DNA of 64,000 nucleotides from Acanthochlamys bracteata. Taxonomy: Eukaryota > Streptophyta > Magnoliopsida > Pandanales > Velloziaceae. The notes below the pieces were generated by a model. That model was not told the origin of the DNA, made no database searches, and was given only the letters and a program-made list of their open reading frames with translations. The stretch is from assembly GCA_019914995.1 (NCBI GenBank), contig CM034127.1, forward strand, positions 3,596,001 through 3,660,000, written 5' to 3'. The position numbers and the translations under genes are program-made. Below, piece after piece: positions 34,406 to 47,664 of the stretch (the stretch's first letter is position 1; each line of letters opens with the position of its first letter).

Positions 34406-37400
34406 CACAAAGAATTTAGATGCTGTCTTTACAATGAGTTGACACCATAACTTAACTTACAAGAGAGAAATAACTTTGACCACCCCTCTTCAAGGACGGT
34501 AGAGTCATCTATGAAACTCTTCATCCTATAAAATTCGAACAAAGTAGCTGTAGGACAATGTTATTAGCAAGTCTCCCTGAAAGAGGGTATGACCACTTTG
34601 TATGATTTTTTTCTATGTTACAAGATGGTTAGGGGAACTGCAACATCTATTGCATATTATTTCCATCCTCCATACTATCTCAGCTACATCTGAACCCTCG
34701 TGCGTCTATCCACGAGGGTGGTCTTCCAATAGTTTTGGAGCTACCCTTACAAAATTGAAGGACTCGCTTCGTCCAGATATACAGGCATGATCTGTATAAG
34801 TCAGACTTCACCAAACTCAACCTCTTACCGAAAGTATACGTCTAAATTCATTTGACATACATACTCCTCCAACCCCGATCAATCTTGTCAAGTTATTAGA
34901 ACTAGTGACAAAATTTTCAATATCCCAACCTGCCACGAATGGGATCTCGTCATACTTGGCTGTTGGTGTTGACCCTATGAAAGCTCCTGTTCTTAATCTC
35001 AAATACCCCACAAGCACAAGCATTCATGGAGCTGGCTAAACAACCATTTCCATTTGTATCGTATAAGTCAGTACTAAAGTAGGTCAGAGTTGTAAGGTGG
35101 CAAAGTGTTGTCTCTGTCTTAAGTCTGACCTTTGGGTCCTCTCCGCCACTGTCTCAGTCACCACAACCAACCATCTACATGGTCGACGTGTACATAAGTC
35201 GGTGGGATAATAAAGAGTTGGTGTTAACGGATGCCACAATAGCACGGAGATGTGCAGAGCCTTTAGATGTATACCTACAAATTGAAGAGAAGATAACTGG
35301 TCCATATTTAAACTACTACTACTGCATGTTGAACATTTCTAACCTAAACCTTTCTAGAGATGGACAGTTTAGTTTCTCAAAGTATTACTTGAGCTATTTT
35401 TATGGCACCAGAGTTCTCGAGTTCGAATTAAAACTGAAACAGTGTAAACGTAGTATGTTTTAAATGCTAAGTTTGGATTGGTGGTCCATGGAACAAGCAA
35501 ATGCATGAATCACCAAAACCCAAAAACATAAGAAACAAACAGATGCATGGACCATTTTAGTAAAAGCTGATCATGAGAGGAGTCTTTAATTGAGCAGGCT
35601 CATTCAGATCACTCTCTTTCAATGATAAACCTAAATCCCCAATGTTTGTTTGAGTACCTACACGTACCAATGACCACATTGTCCCAATATTGTAAGTACC
35701 TACACGTACACATAAGAGAATCCTTTAATTTTAGTGTTTGACAATTTAAGATAATCGTAGAGGATCTCTCCTTTTTAAAAGGCACTGTATTAAGATCGCA
35801 GAATCTTTGATTATATAAAATTATCGACTTAAACGTGGTCAGTAACATGCCGCATATGTTCTTTTCAGCTTTGATTTTATGTTCTTTTTTTTTCCGCCGA
35901 AAAGTGAATAGTTTGCATTCGTACTATTTCTAGGAGGACATTAATATGAAATCAATTAAAGAGATCCAATTAAGTAAATTGTTATTATATATTCTTTTTT
36001 CTTGGTTAGCATGATAGATGATGTAAAGTTTGTGGGGGGTTTTAAAGAAGCAGAAACATAAGAAAAAAGAGTCCACCGGACAAAATCACATTCAATTCTT
36101 TTTGATGAGTAGCAGTTGTTGAGGGGTCAAACTCACACGTGCGATGCACCCACCTATGTCCCTACTCGGAATATTTTTTTCTTTCTTCATTTCGTTTTTT
36201 TTCTCAACAGTAGTTAAAGTATTACTGATTACTAAAAATATCATTTTGTAATATTCATCAATTAAAAATATTTGAAACTATTTTTTTCTTTTTAAAGTTA
36301 GACGTGATGCAATATTGCATGAATTTGTTGAAGAAATCGTAAGAGCTTTTTTTTTCTGTAAGTCTTTTTATAAGTATTTTTAAATACTTTTTTGAAATAA
36401 TTTTTTAGCTATATAATAATTAGTCTATTCAAATGCAAAAAGTGTACTACAAAATAAGGCTAATAATAATAATAATTCAAAAGAACCTTTTTGTTAATCA
36501 AATGATTTGACTAATTCATATTACAGCAAAAATTTATCAAAATTTTCTGATTTTTTCACCTTTCATGATTATTTTTATTGTTTGAGGAAAGTCAGGAATC
36601 TTCATATCATCGACAGAAAAATGAAAGAAGAGTTTTATCTTTTGTGATTCTTTTTCCGACATAAATTGACAAGGTCTTATTCTTAGAAGACGTTTAACAT
36701 TACTTTTTAAATTGCTTATTATTTAATTTTTTATTATATAATTTAATAAAATTTTGATAATATTATAAAATTATAGAAATTTTAGAAAGTAAAAAAATTA
36801 TATATTGTATGATATTATTATATTTATTTTTATTTTAGATAAAAAATAAAATTTTTTATTTTTTAAAATATTTTTAATTTTATAAAATTTTTATTTTATA
36901 AATAGTTTCAAAACATTTCTTTAAGCACAACAAATATTATCTCACGATAATAATACCGTATTTTTATTTATTTTAACGTTCAATTTTTTACTATTTTTTC
37001 ACAAATGAAAATAGGCATTACATAAGAAAAAAATATCATTGAATGTATTTTGGATCGTAATTAATATATTTTAAAAAAAAAGAAATTCTATATAGTTGCA
37101 TTTTTGAATGTTATCAGAATATTTGCAAGACCATTTCAAAATTTGCATCTTTTGTGATAAAAGTGTCTCAAAAGGTTAAAATTGTTCAAAGATTTTGGTG
37201 AGACTAATAACACCAAATCTCTCAACAACATTGTAATTTCTAGTTATATATAAATAAAAAATTCAAACAATAAATATTAGAAGGCATTTCTTAATTAAGA
37301 TTCAATCAAGCAATTCTTTAATATGTTTTCCGTAGTAATTTGAAGAATGAAAAAGATAAAGAAAAAGTAAAATAGATCAATGTCTTTGTGTTTCCCTTAG

Positions 37401-37768
37401 AGAAGCAAATCAACACTTCGATTCAATCAAACTGATCTTCAATGGCCTTAAAATTGAAACAAAGTCACCATCCATACATGTCTGGTTTGTAGGGTATCTC
37501 TCCAACCATAAACCCAAAAACAAAAAGTGGAGGATCTTTTCTTTAATATTAAAAAAAAAACCTAATCTTTTTGACTGCAACAATTTAACTACAATATTTC
37601 CTCTTCACATGCACAACAATTCAATCTATTTAAAAACTACTGATGACTACATATATCATCACCTACTCCATAGCTTGATTAATCAATTAACTCTTAATTT
37701 TTCTTCCTTTTTCTTTTAAATGCTTGATTTGGAATGCTTCGTTGGCAATCTTAAATTATATGCATTCA

Positions 37769-37773
<5 letters not shown>

Positions 37774-37802
<29 letters not shown>
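37774..37802. repeat. (TA)n microsatellite
   Basis: About 14 uninterrupted TA units followed by a run of T. Likely length-variable. Confidence 0.9.
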
Positions 37803-37810
<8 letters not shown>

Positions 37811-39719
37811 TTCGAAAATAAAATAATGTTAGATGCGAAGAAGCTTATGAAGCTCGAAATGGATTGATCGTAAATTTCCCGTCGGCAGGGCATTTAGAAA
37901 GTGCAGGAATGCCGCAAAGTTCAAAGGTGAGAGTAGCACAAATATACAAAAACACTTTAATATGATTCAACATAGAATCAATCTTTTTTATTGTAGACTA
38001 AAATGTTTCCGCGTTCTATTGAGAGAAAGTTACTTGGTAGGTGAAGAGAGGAGGGTCACCATCGTAGAAAGTTATCCAAAACTTTGCCGAAAGTTTTTCC
38101 ATCACCTGCTTTGCATAAGCTTTCCATGTTAAGTTTCTCTGTTCAAAAAAATTAAATGAAGAAACAGAGAAACATGAATAAAATGTCAACAAAATACGCT
38201 CAATAAATTATATATGTAAGGTGTGGGGAAGGAAATGTTTATTAGTCAGGAAAAAGAATGAAATTTCTCTTTTGAGTCGTTGAATGAATGTTCTGACTTA
38301 AGTAAGCTTAGAATGTTCAAGCTTACGATGAAATGAAATGTCTAATTACTTGTTGAATCAAAACTCCAAAGTTTTCTAGTAAAGATAAAGATTGTTTTTT
38401 GAAGATGTCAACTGAGAGCTATTACTTTTCCACATGGAAAAGGACCTCTTGTTTACAATTCAAATACCAAAATGCTGTGAGTTCCTTTTTTTTTTTAAGT
38501 TATCTCAAAGCAAAAATGGATTATTTTTTTAATATAAAGAAAACGTTTGGAAATACTTAAACAATATTCTAAAAAATTATTTTAATATTTAAAAAATAAA
38601 TATAATATTTGATTTATAAATATATAATTTATTTAATTTTAAATAATTTTAATATTAAAATGTTTTGTTTAATTTGCAACATTAAAAGTGAATTTCAAAA
38701 TATACTTCCAAATATCACATAAACAATCACATCTTTTATGACACGACTACTATTAACGGTAGTACTTTATAAGGTAGAGATTGAGAGATAATTTAATAAT
38801 TTAAATTTATTTTTAAAATATTATTTTTTTTAAAAAAATAATTTTTTAATAAAAAGAACACATTATAAATTTATTGGAGTCTATGGTGGGTGTTCTTGTG
38901 GCCTTATTTTTTTAACTAGTTTTGTACTAAAAAATAATATTTGTATTCGACCTAACATGTACATAGTAGCAAATGAATAGATCCTATTTGTACCAAAAAA
39001 ATTATAAAGATTCTAAAATTTCTAGAACGCACTCATATAATGCTGGCATAATATCAAGATAAGTCAAAGTTCAAAACATTCTCAAGAGTCAAGACTCCAT
39101 TATGAATGAATAAAATTGTATAAATAATCATACCAAATCTTTTTTGTTAATAAATTTGTAAGTACTAAAATGATAAAAAAAGATTTTTAAAAAGAGAAGC
39201 TTTTTAAAAAAATATATTTCTAAATGTCCACATTCACTCTGAAATATTTATTAGAGAATGAAATGTTCAAAGTTAAACCTGCATCACAGCATAATAACCT
39301 ATTAAAGTTGCTGTAAAAAATTAGACAGAAGAAATTAATTGGTCAGTGGAAATTGGATTTATTTTGGTTTAAAATAAAAAATGTACACCAAAGCTCAAAA
39401 TGGGCCCACAGGTACAGCCCAACATCTGTGAAAATGTTTTAACCCAACCCAGCTAAAATATGATTGGTATAAGTGCCCTTCTCCGTACCTTGCCGTCTGT
39501 CTTTGGTCCCACCTTACCGTTTTTTACCTTTCTGTCGTTCCTCCAGAACTACTTACTACAATCCTGTTCCCTTACCACTACACCACGCTAGAAATACCAA
39601 CGTTATTTGCATAATCACCCTTCTAATTATATTAATTGTCTGTTAGTAGTTCCTTATTGAATTGTTGTAGCTTTTCTGGGCATTGTAGTCGGCTTTGGAG
39701 AGTTTGCTATTACTTATGC

Positions 39720-39930
39720 AATAGAATTTTTTTAAAATAAAAGATATTTTTATTTTTTTTATTTTTAAAAAAATAATAAAAATATATAATAAAAAGATCT
39801 TATTTTGTAGATTTTTTTTGCACTATCAAAATTTTTAAATAAATTTTTTAAAATATTTATAAAATATATATTAAAAAATATAAAATAAAGAAAAATTAAA
39901 AAATTATTTATGATAAGCACTGCCCAAACG
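39720..39930 (-). repeat. AT-rich repeat, family B, copy 3 (reverse)
   Basis: The reverse complement matches copies at 13723 and 34216: it begins near GCGCGTTTGGGCAGTGCTTA and runs through TTTAATATATATTTTATAAA to AAAAAAATTCTATT. It lies some 370 bases before the LOG start codon, so it may sit in the promoter. Confidence 0.45.
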
Positions 39931-40299
39931 CGCTCTTTGTTTAGTAGAGAAAAGGAATTGAAACTGAGGGACTTGAAATTGCTCTATAGGAAAAGCGTCT
40001 CCAAGTTCTTAGGTATCCTGGACGCTTTTAAAAGAGGTCCCCTGGCAACGAAGCCTATATCCTTTCTCTCTTCTTCTCCTCTCTATTATATTGCTGCTGT
40101 AGTACTGCTACGACTACCGCTACTACAAGTAGCTATATAGCATCTCTTACTTTTCTTCTTATTTCACTATATAGATAGATAATAAAGCTAACACAGAAGT
40201 TCTTGCATTGGATTTATGATTCTGGGTTTCCTTTATTTGGAAAGAGAGCAGAACTTCTTGTTGGTGCCTGTGTTGTTTCTTTGAAGGGTTTTTGAAGTA

Positions 40300-42995
40300 A
40301 TGGAAGCGCAGCAGCAGATGGGAAAGAAAGGGTCTTCAAGGTTCAAGAGAATTTGTGTTTTCTGTGGAAGTAGTCCAGGAAAGAAAGCAAGTTACCAGTT
40401 TGCTGCTATCCAACTTGGAAAAGAACTCGTACGTTGATTTGAAAAACCTCTTTCTTTTTTTGTTTGTTCTTTTGCTTAAATCTTTCGTGGTTGGTGTGCA
40501 AGACTTTTATATTATGGTTGATGTAATTAGCCTGTTTTCAGGTTGCGAGGAACATTGATTTGGTATACGGGGGTGGTAGCGTTGGACTGATGGGTCTAGT
40601 TTCTCAAGCTGTTCACGACGGTGGTCGCCATGTTCTTGGGTAACTAGTGTTGTTGAATCAAATCAACCGCATAATAAGAAAAAGAACGAACTTTGACAAA
40701 TTTTGAATGAAAAAGTTACTGACTCTTTTTGGTTTTTCTGCTATGGTGGTGGTGGTGGTAACGGTTGCAGGGTGATTCCCAAAACGTTGATGCCAATAGA
40801 GGTAAAAATTTTGTTAAAACCACAGCTACGGATTTCCATTTCCGTCACAACAACTGGACCTGAAGACATATCCATCTATTATTCTTTCTTCCCGGCTTGT
40901 TCTATCATTTTTTCCTTCAAAATTCATACACCAATCATTAACTTTCACTGTTTCTTTTGTCCTCTGGAAGTGTGTTTTCCCTTCACCTTCCTGTATCGTA
41001 TCCATATTGGTTCATCTTGTAATTGCTTTCTATATTAATTTGTTAAGAAAGTTTTGATTTTGTGTTTACTGATGATTTGGTGTCTTTTCTATTATTTTGG
41101 TTTTTACAGATTACTGGCGAACCGGTCGGTGAAGTGAGAGCAGTTTCCGGCATGCACCAGAGGAAAGCAGAGATGTCTAGACAAGCTGATGCTTTTATTG
41201 CTCTTCCTGGTAAATTCACTTACATTGTGCAGGTCAAAATTTTCATTTCGAATTTCACTTCCACATTTTTGAATCATTTTCATTACTTGATGATGACTGA
41301 GTGCTCTGTCCACTTCCTTTACACCCACTTTGCAAACAAGAAGAAAATTTTCTCTTATCGTGGCACTCTTTACATGGCCCTCCCTATACGATATACATTA
41401 TTTCTTCTGTAGAATATATTCATCGTATTCAGAAGAAAATTCATTACATTAGGAGTTAAGAAAAAAAGAGTTATAATGAGACAAGAAACAAAACTTCGCA
41501 CGACTCTGAGAAAACTATCAGTTCTAAATAGTTGACTTCAATTAGCTTTATTTATTTGATTCTATAAGAGGAATGCTGTGTTATATTACAAAATTGCATA
41601 CGAGTATTGATTAAATTTTCATTGGAAAATTATGTAAGGTGGGTATGGGACTCTGGAAGAACTACTTGAAGTAATCACTTGGGCTCAGCTTGGTATCCAT
41701 GAGAAGCCGGTAATACATCTATCTCTGTTTTTCTTTTATTTATTTATTTATTATTTATTTGGATTTTTTCTTCTTAGTAGAAGTCCACCTATGTCTCAAG
41801 GATTTACTTTATAACAATAATACTATTGATAGTGATTTGAAAGAGATACGTTAGGCAAGGTTTATATTAAATTGCTACGTGTGTGTTTGTGGGCAGGTGG
41901 GTTTGTTGAATGTTGATGGGTACTACAACTCGTTGTTATCGTTCATTGACAAGGCTGTGGATGAAGGATTTATCACGCCTGCCGCGCGGCACATTATCAT
42001 CTCTGCAAACACCGCCCATGAGCTATTAACCAAGCTTGAGGTACTACGACTTGTTTAGTTTCCTCTAAATTCTGCTCTTAACATTAATCATGATGTATGA
42101 CTCAGAATGTGATTCCTATTAGCATTTTATCTTAAGCTCTGAGAACTGGGGTTCACATTTTCTTTTTAAATTTTAGCACTTGGTATTCAGACTAGTTCTA
42201 TGGTAATGCTCATTACTATTGGCTTTTAGGTTGATACATGGGTCTTGAGTATTCGTCAGGACTAGAAGATGGTTGGGATGCAAGAAGATCTATTAGCAAT
42301 AGCATCATATGTCAGTGATTGTAGGACTTCTAGAGAAGATTCATTATGTTCTTTATTTCAATGATTTGATGCAAATCCAAGCTATAATTTCCCTCTCCTA
42401 GTAAGAGGCATCTTTCAGTTAGACTCTAGCATCATCAGAAATAGGCATAGTTTGCTTCTGTCCAACATATATACAATTTTGTTCTTATGGGTTCCATGTA
42501 ATTCATACAGTTATAAAATTTTGCTGTAATTCCAAAGTATTACTGAGAACCCTTGTTCTGTGTTGAGCATTCTATCTAGTGGTCTTATACTCTTATCTGA
42601 GTTGGCTGACTACAAAGAAGAGCTTCTAAACATCACGTGATTCATAGCTATTAATACTTATCCTGATTTTGGATTATTATACACATTATGAAGCAAGATT
42701 GTTTGATGTTAACGTGCCTATATTTCAAACAAGCTTAAGAGCTATAGCTTTTCACCATGCAGAGCAGTAGAGGATGCAAAATCCTATCTCTTATAGACTA
42801 AGCAATATCAATAACTACTTGGTAAACTGCTTGAGCTCCTCCGGAATAATCATCAAGATTGTTTAACGATTAACTAAATCTTGATGGTGTCATCACAAAC
42901 AGGAATATGTGCCAAGGCATGACGGAGCAGCACCGAAGCTGAGCTGGGAGATGGAGCAACTGGTCCAATCCCCTAAATCGGACATCAGTCGTTGA
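40300..42995 (+). CDS. LOG: Cytokinin riboside 5'-monophosphate phosphoribohydrolase
   Basis: LONELY GUY enzyme: releases active cytokinin base from its riboside monophosphate in one step; cytosolic/nuclear. Seven exons: 40300-40428, 40542-40639, 40771-40801, 41110-41209, 41639-41709, 41897-42040, 42903-42995. All borders are GT..AG and phases agree; the product is 221 aa, normal for the family. The nucleotide-binding Rossmann start is [24 protein letters not shown] follows. The signature PGGYGTLEE (residues 119-127) is interrupted by intron 4, and MHQRKAEM holds the catalytic Arg/Lys pair. The C-terminus (EEYVPRHDG, ending DISR) is closest to the LOG1/LOG3 group. The 5' leader is CT-rich with a TATATAG at about 40131-40140. 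Confidence 0.95.
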
Positions 42996-44295
42996 CTGCA
43001 ACATATTACATATTTTCTAAAGATCGCATAGTGTACATAACAAGATGATGATGATAATCATAGCCCTCTGACCACAGGTGAAGAAAGACGTGAAGATTAG
43101 CTGCTGTAGGTTTACGGCCGATACATGAGCAATCTATTTGTCACTGGAAATTGAATTTGCCAAATTAGTTTTAATTTTGGCTGGCTAGTAAAAGTGTTGG
43201 AGCCCTTAGTTTCCCCATCCTTGTTGTTTTTTCTTTTTCTTTATTTTTTTGTTTTTTTTTTCTGATGACTTATTAATGAACTACTAGAAATGTGTAGATG
43301 AGTGGTCATACAAAGAAGCTGTTTATATGATTTACTTAATAATTACTTGTGAAAAAAGGTGCTCTCTAGTTTCAATAGCTTTTGGCCTTTCATGAATTGC
43401 CTTTTCTTCACTTGTCAACTTCATTCGCTAGTGTAGTTTTCTGGATCAGTCAAGGTGCTGGTGGCAGAAGAGACAGATCTGAACCAAAACTTGTTATTGA
43501 TGCCAAAATTTGTCTCGTTGATTTTAGCTTCATCTGGATAAATATTTCTGCAGTTAAAGTAAGTAATTGCAAGCATAATCAGCAAACATCTGAATAGGTT
43601 AAACAAATGTATCAGCACTTATTAACTGCAGTTATGTTATGTTATTTATTTATTTATTAAGAATTGTGGAATAGGACACCAAAGGATTTGGATGGTAAAA
43701 CGTGTGTGAATATTAACCATAGAAACTATGACCGGTGCAAGACTATTCAGAAGTTGCTTTGTGCTTAAAAAAATATTTAAAAATATTTTATTCTAAAGCT
43801 TAATAAATATAAAATTATAATTATTATAAATATTGTCTATATTCTTTTATTTTTTAAACTTAATATTATAAAATTTATTAGAAAATAAAAATTAAAATAA
43901 AATTTTAAAAACCGTGATAAATATCGTCAAACATAATTTTGGTGTTATAAAATAATATAATGGGTGGCTTATGGAGTCTACTGAATTTAGTACGTATTTA
44001 CTTCATTAAAAGATAAATTTGTTATTAAAGTATTTTAAAAATAGTTTTATATTTATTTTATAAACTTATTTATTTAATAATTTATTTTTTAATAATCACT
44101 TTTTGGCAAATACATTTATACACGTGCCAGAATTGTTCTAACCATAAGAATAGTTATTACCTAATTAACAATCCAACTCCTTTGGTTGACGTTAAAGTTG
44201 AGAGCCCAAGTTTTTGGTGACTAAATTTAGGCCCAAATGAAGAAGACTTCAAGCTGTTCATATTTCCAGGTGTCTTTAGTTATAATTTAAATAAG

Positions 44296-44568
44296 TGCGT
44301 ATTTTAAATGTTTATAATTGAGTTTCGTGAAAGTAAAAAATAAAAAATAAAATTTTTTAAAAAATAAAATGAAGATAGAGTTCAGTATTTGTGTTTCAAT
44401 AAATTTTAAAAATATGTTGAAAATTAAAACATATAATTGTATTAGAAAATATACAAATAAAAAAATAGAACTGAAATTTTAATATAAAAATAAAATTTTA
44501 AATTTTTTGTGTAATTAAAATATATGAATTATTCGAAACTTAAAATATGATAAAAATAAAATAAAATT
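44296..44568 (+). repeat. AT-rich dispersed repeat, family A, copy 2
   Basis: About 270 bases, 70-80% similar by eye to 45252-45526 in the same orientation. Shared blocks include TATAATTGTATTAGAAAATA, AGAACTGAAATTTT and TTTTTGTGTAATTAAAATAT. Confidence 0.65.
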
Positions 44569-45251
44569 ACGTACGTGTGGTCTGAGCCTTTTTACGTACA
44601 AAAATCTGAGTTCAGTAAAAATAAAATCTGGTCTAAGCCTTTTTATTTTGATAGAAACATTAATAACAAAAATATAAACCGAACTGCTAATTTTCAGTTG
44701 TCTTTTGTGGTTTGTTTTCTCCTACGTGTTTTTATGTTCTCTTCAAATCACCAAAAACAATAGATCCAAAACGAAGGCACGTTACCAACCATATAAATTT
44801 ACTTTTCTCAGCTAAAAAGTTTTACTTTAAATTCATTAAAAACAAAAAATTCATTCAGTATTTTAATTTTAGAACTAAAAATTTTACTTCCAAATTCATT
44901 TTTAATAAAAAGTAAATAAATAATTTATTTTTTTATCAAATTCGTATATTGTACTTCATATTTAAAAGATAAATTTAACATTAGATAAACATATCCAAAG
45001 TGGCGATCATAGACTTAAAGATTTTCTTTTTTCCCCGTAGCTCTGCAAGTGTGATTGGATATTGTGTACCATTGTCTATAGCTACTCTAGGCTTTTTCGT
45101 CCAACATGAAAATGTCTGGCTCCCTTTTGAACAAACAACTCATGCCAATCCTTGATAACTTCCTTTCTGCAACCATCAAGCGTCTTCTTCTTCTCAGTGA
45201 CTCAACTTTTTGACCAGAAAATTTTATGAACCTCTTTCTATATTTTCGCGT

Positions 45252-45526
45252 GTTTTTAAATAATTATAACTGAATTTCATAAAAAATAAAAAATAAGAAA
45301 TAAATTTTTTTAAAATTAAAGTAAAAATAGAGTTTAATATTTATATTTAATAAATTTTAAAAGTGTATTTAAAATTAAAAAATATAACTGTATTAGAAAG
45401 TATGCAAATAAAAAAATTAGAACTGAAATTTTGTATGTAAAAGTGAAGTTCTAAATTTTTTGTGTAATTAAAATATATGAACTGTTCGGAACTCAAAATT
45501 TGATCAAAAAAAATTAAATTACGAAA
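45252..45526 (+). repeat. AT-rich dispersed repeat, family A, copy 3
   Basis: Direct-orientation partner of 44296-44568, about 950 bases downstream, and reverse-orientation relative of 1756-2010. No coding capacity. Confidence 0.65.
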
Positions 45527-45818
45527 GTTTGAAAGATAACTTTCATGTGCAAAAGAAATACATTTTCCTTTTTTTTAAATCATCAACTTCTTTTCTAAGA
45601 TTTTTAAGACGTATATTGGTTTGCTTGAGACTCACTTTAAATTTCACTTTAATATTTTATTAAACATAAAAAAATTACTTGTAAATTTAAATATAATAAA
45701 ACAAAACATCTCACTTATTAATAAACTCGTTTTTTTTGAACTGATACATTCTCGTTAGTCACTTCCTATCTGCTCCGTGTATCAAGCATCTAATTGCGAT
45801 GACAATGAAGCTACTGGT

Positions 45819-46079
45819 TCATAGATTGATTGATATTACATGAGTTAAAAGACGAAGAAATGGATCTCTGTCATCAGAAGCCAACTCCATCACCTCTTCT
45901 GCACGCTCGTGAACTCCTCCGGAAGAGAACAACCTCATACCATAGCAAAAAGAGGTAGTAATCTTAAAATAACTTCGCGAATCCAGGCAACCTAAAACCT
46001 TCACACGAAAGAATTCACTTCTACATAATAGTAACTTCATGAAAATGTTCTTGCTCGGTGGCTCTCCCTCAAAATCCAT
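45819..46079 (-). other. Open stretch of unknown nature, perhaps a gene fragment
   Basis: An 86-codon frame with an ATG at 46079 and protein-like composition (MDFEGEPPSKNIF; GVHERAEEVMELASDDRD). I recognise no family. The reading stays open a little upstream, after an AG at about 46129. It could be an exon relic or chance. Confidence 0.2.
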
Positions 46080-46984
46080 GGCTTCACAAATGATCCTTGC
46101 CGCTGGAAAGCCCTCCCTTTATCCTCTAAAAAACAGACAGCAATTGCTGCTATCTTTTTGTCTACACTCTTCATTAAATAAATAACTCCTCATAACACAA
46201 CAATTAATATATGCCTTTGCAATTTATACATAGCTTGCCATTCACAATGCTACGAAGAGTTTTCGTTACGTTAGGGACTTAGCAAAATGCAATGATGATT
46301 ATGCTTGTTGACTCATTACCACTTTAGAGAGAACACTAAACTTTTTTTGGCAACTTTTAGAACAGTGGGCTTTTGATCTGGAGATAATAACTAAAGGAGG
46401 TAACAAAAAACTTATTCAAGGCGTTGTGACGAAAGAAAGCAAGATTGCTGCTGTGTATCTCTTGCTTCTACTCGTCTTCTAAAAAGCTTGACCGCGATAA
46501 CAGGAAGCTATGATTGTTAAGGTGAGTGCTGCGGCTACGAGTCCGTTTAGAACTTTAGATTAGCTGAAAATAAAGAGCTTATTTGTGAAATAAGTTTTAG
46601 ATGAGAAAAAAGTTTATTTTCTTAAGTAAACTGAGAAATAATATTTGGATACATGAGCTATAAACTTATAAGCTAAAAAAAAAATCTATTGACTGAAATA
46701 TCATTTAATGTGTAATTAACTGATATATAGTAAATTTACAGATTTTTTTAATTTATAATATTTCTAACTTTCATAAGTTTTAAAATAAATTTAATTTTAA
46801 ATATTTCTAATAAAATTAATTTTTTGACATTATTTTCAATTTATAATTATTATTTTATAATTAAAATTTTGTAAATATATTATTAAATATTTAATTAATA
46901 ACTTATCAAGGTTGATTTCATTAATTTATTAATTTGCTGGCTCTCGTCGCAGCTTATTTCGATAAGTTACAGAATTGCAACTTA

Positions 46985-47245
46985 GGGCGTGTTTACTTAG
47001 GGGGTGGAAGTGGAGTTTTGGGGGAAGTGAAGTTTTTAGAAAATAAATTTAAAAAATAAAATAAAAAATAAAACATATTTAATAAAAAATAAAATTTTAT
47101 ATTAATTATATATTTTTAGTAAGTTTTAAATTTGAATTTAAAAAAAAATTTTATTGATAAAAAAATTTATTTTAATTTTTATAAGTATTTATGTGAAATT
47201 TGAGTTTAAAGAAAGTGGAGTTTAGGGGTGTTGGTAAACACGCCC
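46985..47245 (+). mobile_element. Tourist-like MITE with TTA target site
   Basis: 261 bp. Both ends carry the perfect inverted terminus GGGCGTGTTTAC, and the element is flanked by TTA at 46982-46984 and 47246-47248. TTA duplications and G/C-rich GGGNNTGTTT ends are hallmarks of PIF/Harbinger-derived MITEs. The interior is AT-rich and non-coding. Confidence 0.85.
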
Positions 47246-47594
47246 TTATTGGATAAGCCTCTCATCTGAATGGTGCCACAAAATAGACTACCGTTGGGTG
47301 CTTAGCGCATGTTTTAGTTGGTCAAAAATGAGTTTTGTGAAATTTGAGTTTGAAAAAGTGAAACTAACAATAATCAAATGAGAGTGAGTTTCAATTATTA
47401 TGTTTCAGTTCCATTTGAAAATATAGGTTTACATGAACTTTGGAGTTCGAAATGAAATTCAGATTGGAAATCAAATTTGAAGTGAGAGTCGGAATGATAA
47501 ATAAAATACCTGAAATGTCCAAAACTCTAATGCTAGATATGCTGGATTTCCACTTAACAACAATATGCAGAAGGATAAGGTTTTCTCTTTTCTT

Positions 47595-47603
<9 letters not shown>

Positions 47604-47664
<61 letters not shown>
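47604..47664. repeat. (TAA)n-(ATT)n perfect palindromic microsatellite
   Basis: Eight TAA units plus T (47604-47628) are followed directly by twelve ATT units (47629-47664). The two halves are reverse complements, so at least 25 bp can form a perfect hairpin. Confidence 0.95.

Larger units (their letters stand above)
33686..40299. other. Long AT-rich intergenic region
   Basis: 6.6 kb without a gene I can support. It holds MITE-like repeats (34216-34405, 39720-39930), AT-rich inverted-end stretches near 36680-36930 and 38535-38690, and a TA microsatellite. Open stretches at 34817-35023 and 35179-35463 show no known motif. The last 300 bases before 40300 are the CT-rich LOG leader and promoter. 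Confidence 0.55.

Noticed and set aside
34817-35463. Open stretches that faintly suggested a chitinase-like or esterase fragment
   Set aside because: No motif held up on inspection of either strand; left unassigned.
14844-42995. Idea that PKSB, MATE, esterase and LOG form a metabolic gene cluster
   Set aside because: The enzymes belong to unrelated processes, are spread over 40 kb with MRL1 and spacers between, and show no shared regulatory motif.
47604-47664. Regular repeat as a CRISPR-like array
   Set aside because: Simple trinucleotide microsatellite in a plant nuclear sequence; no spacers.
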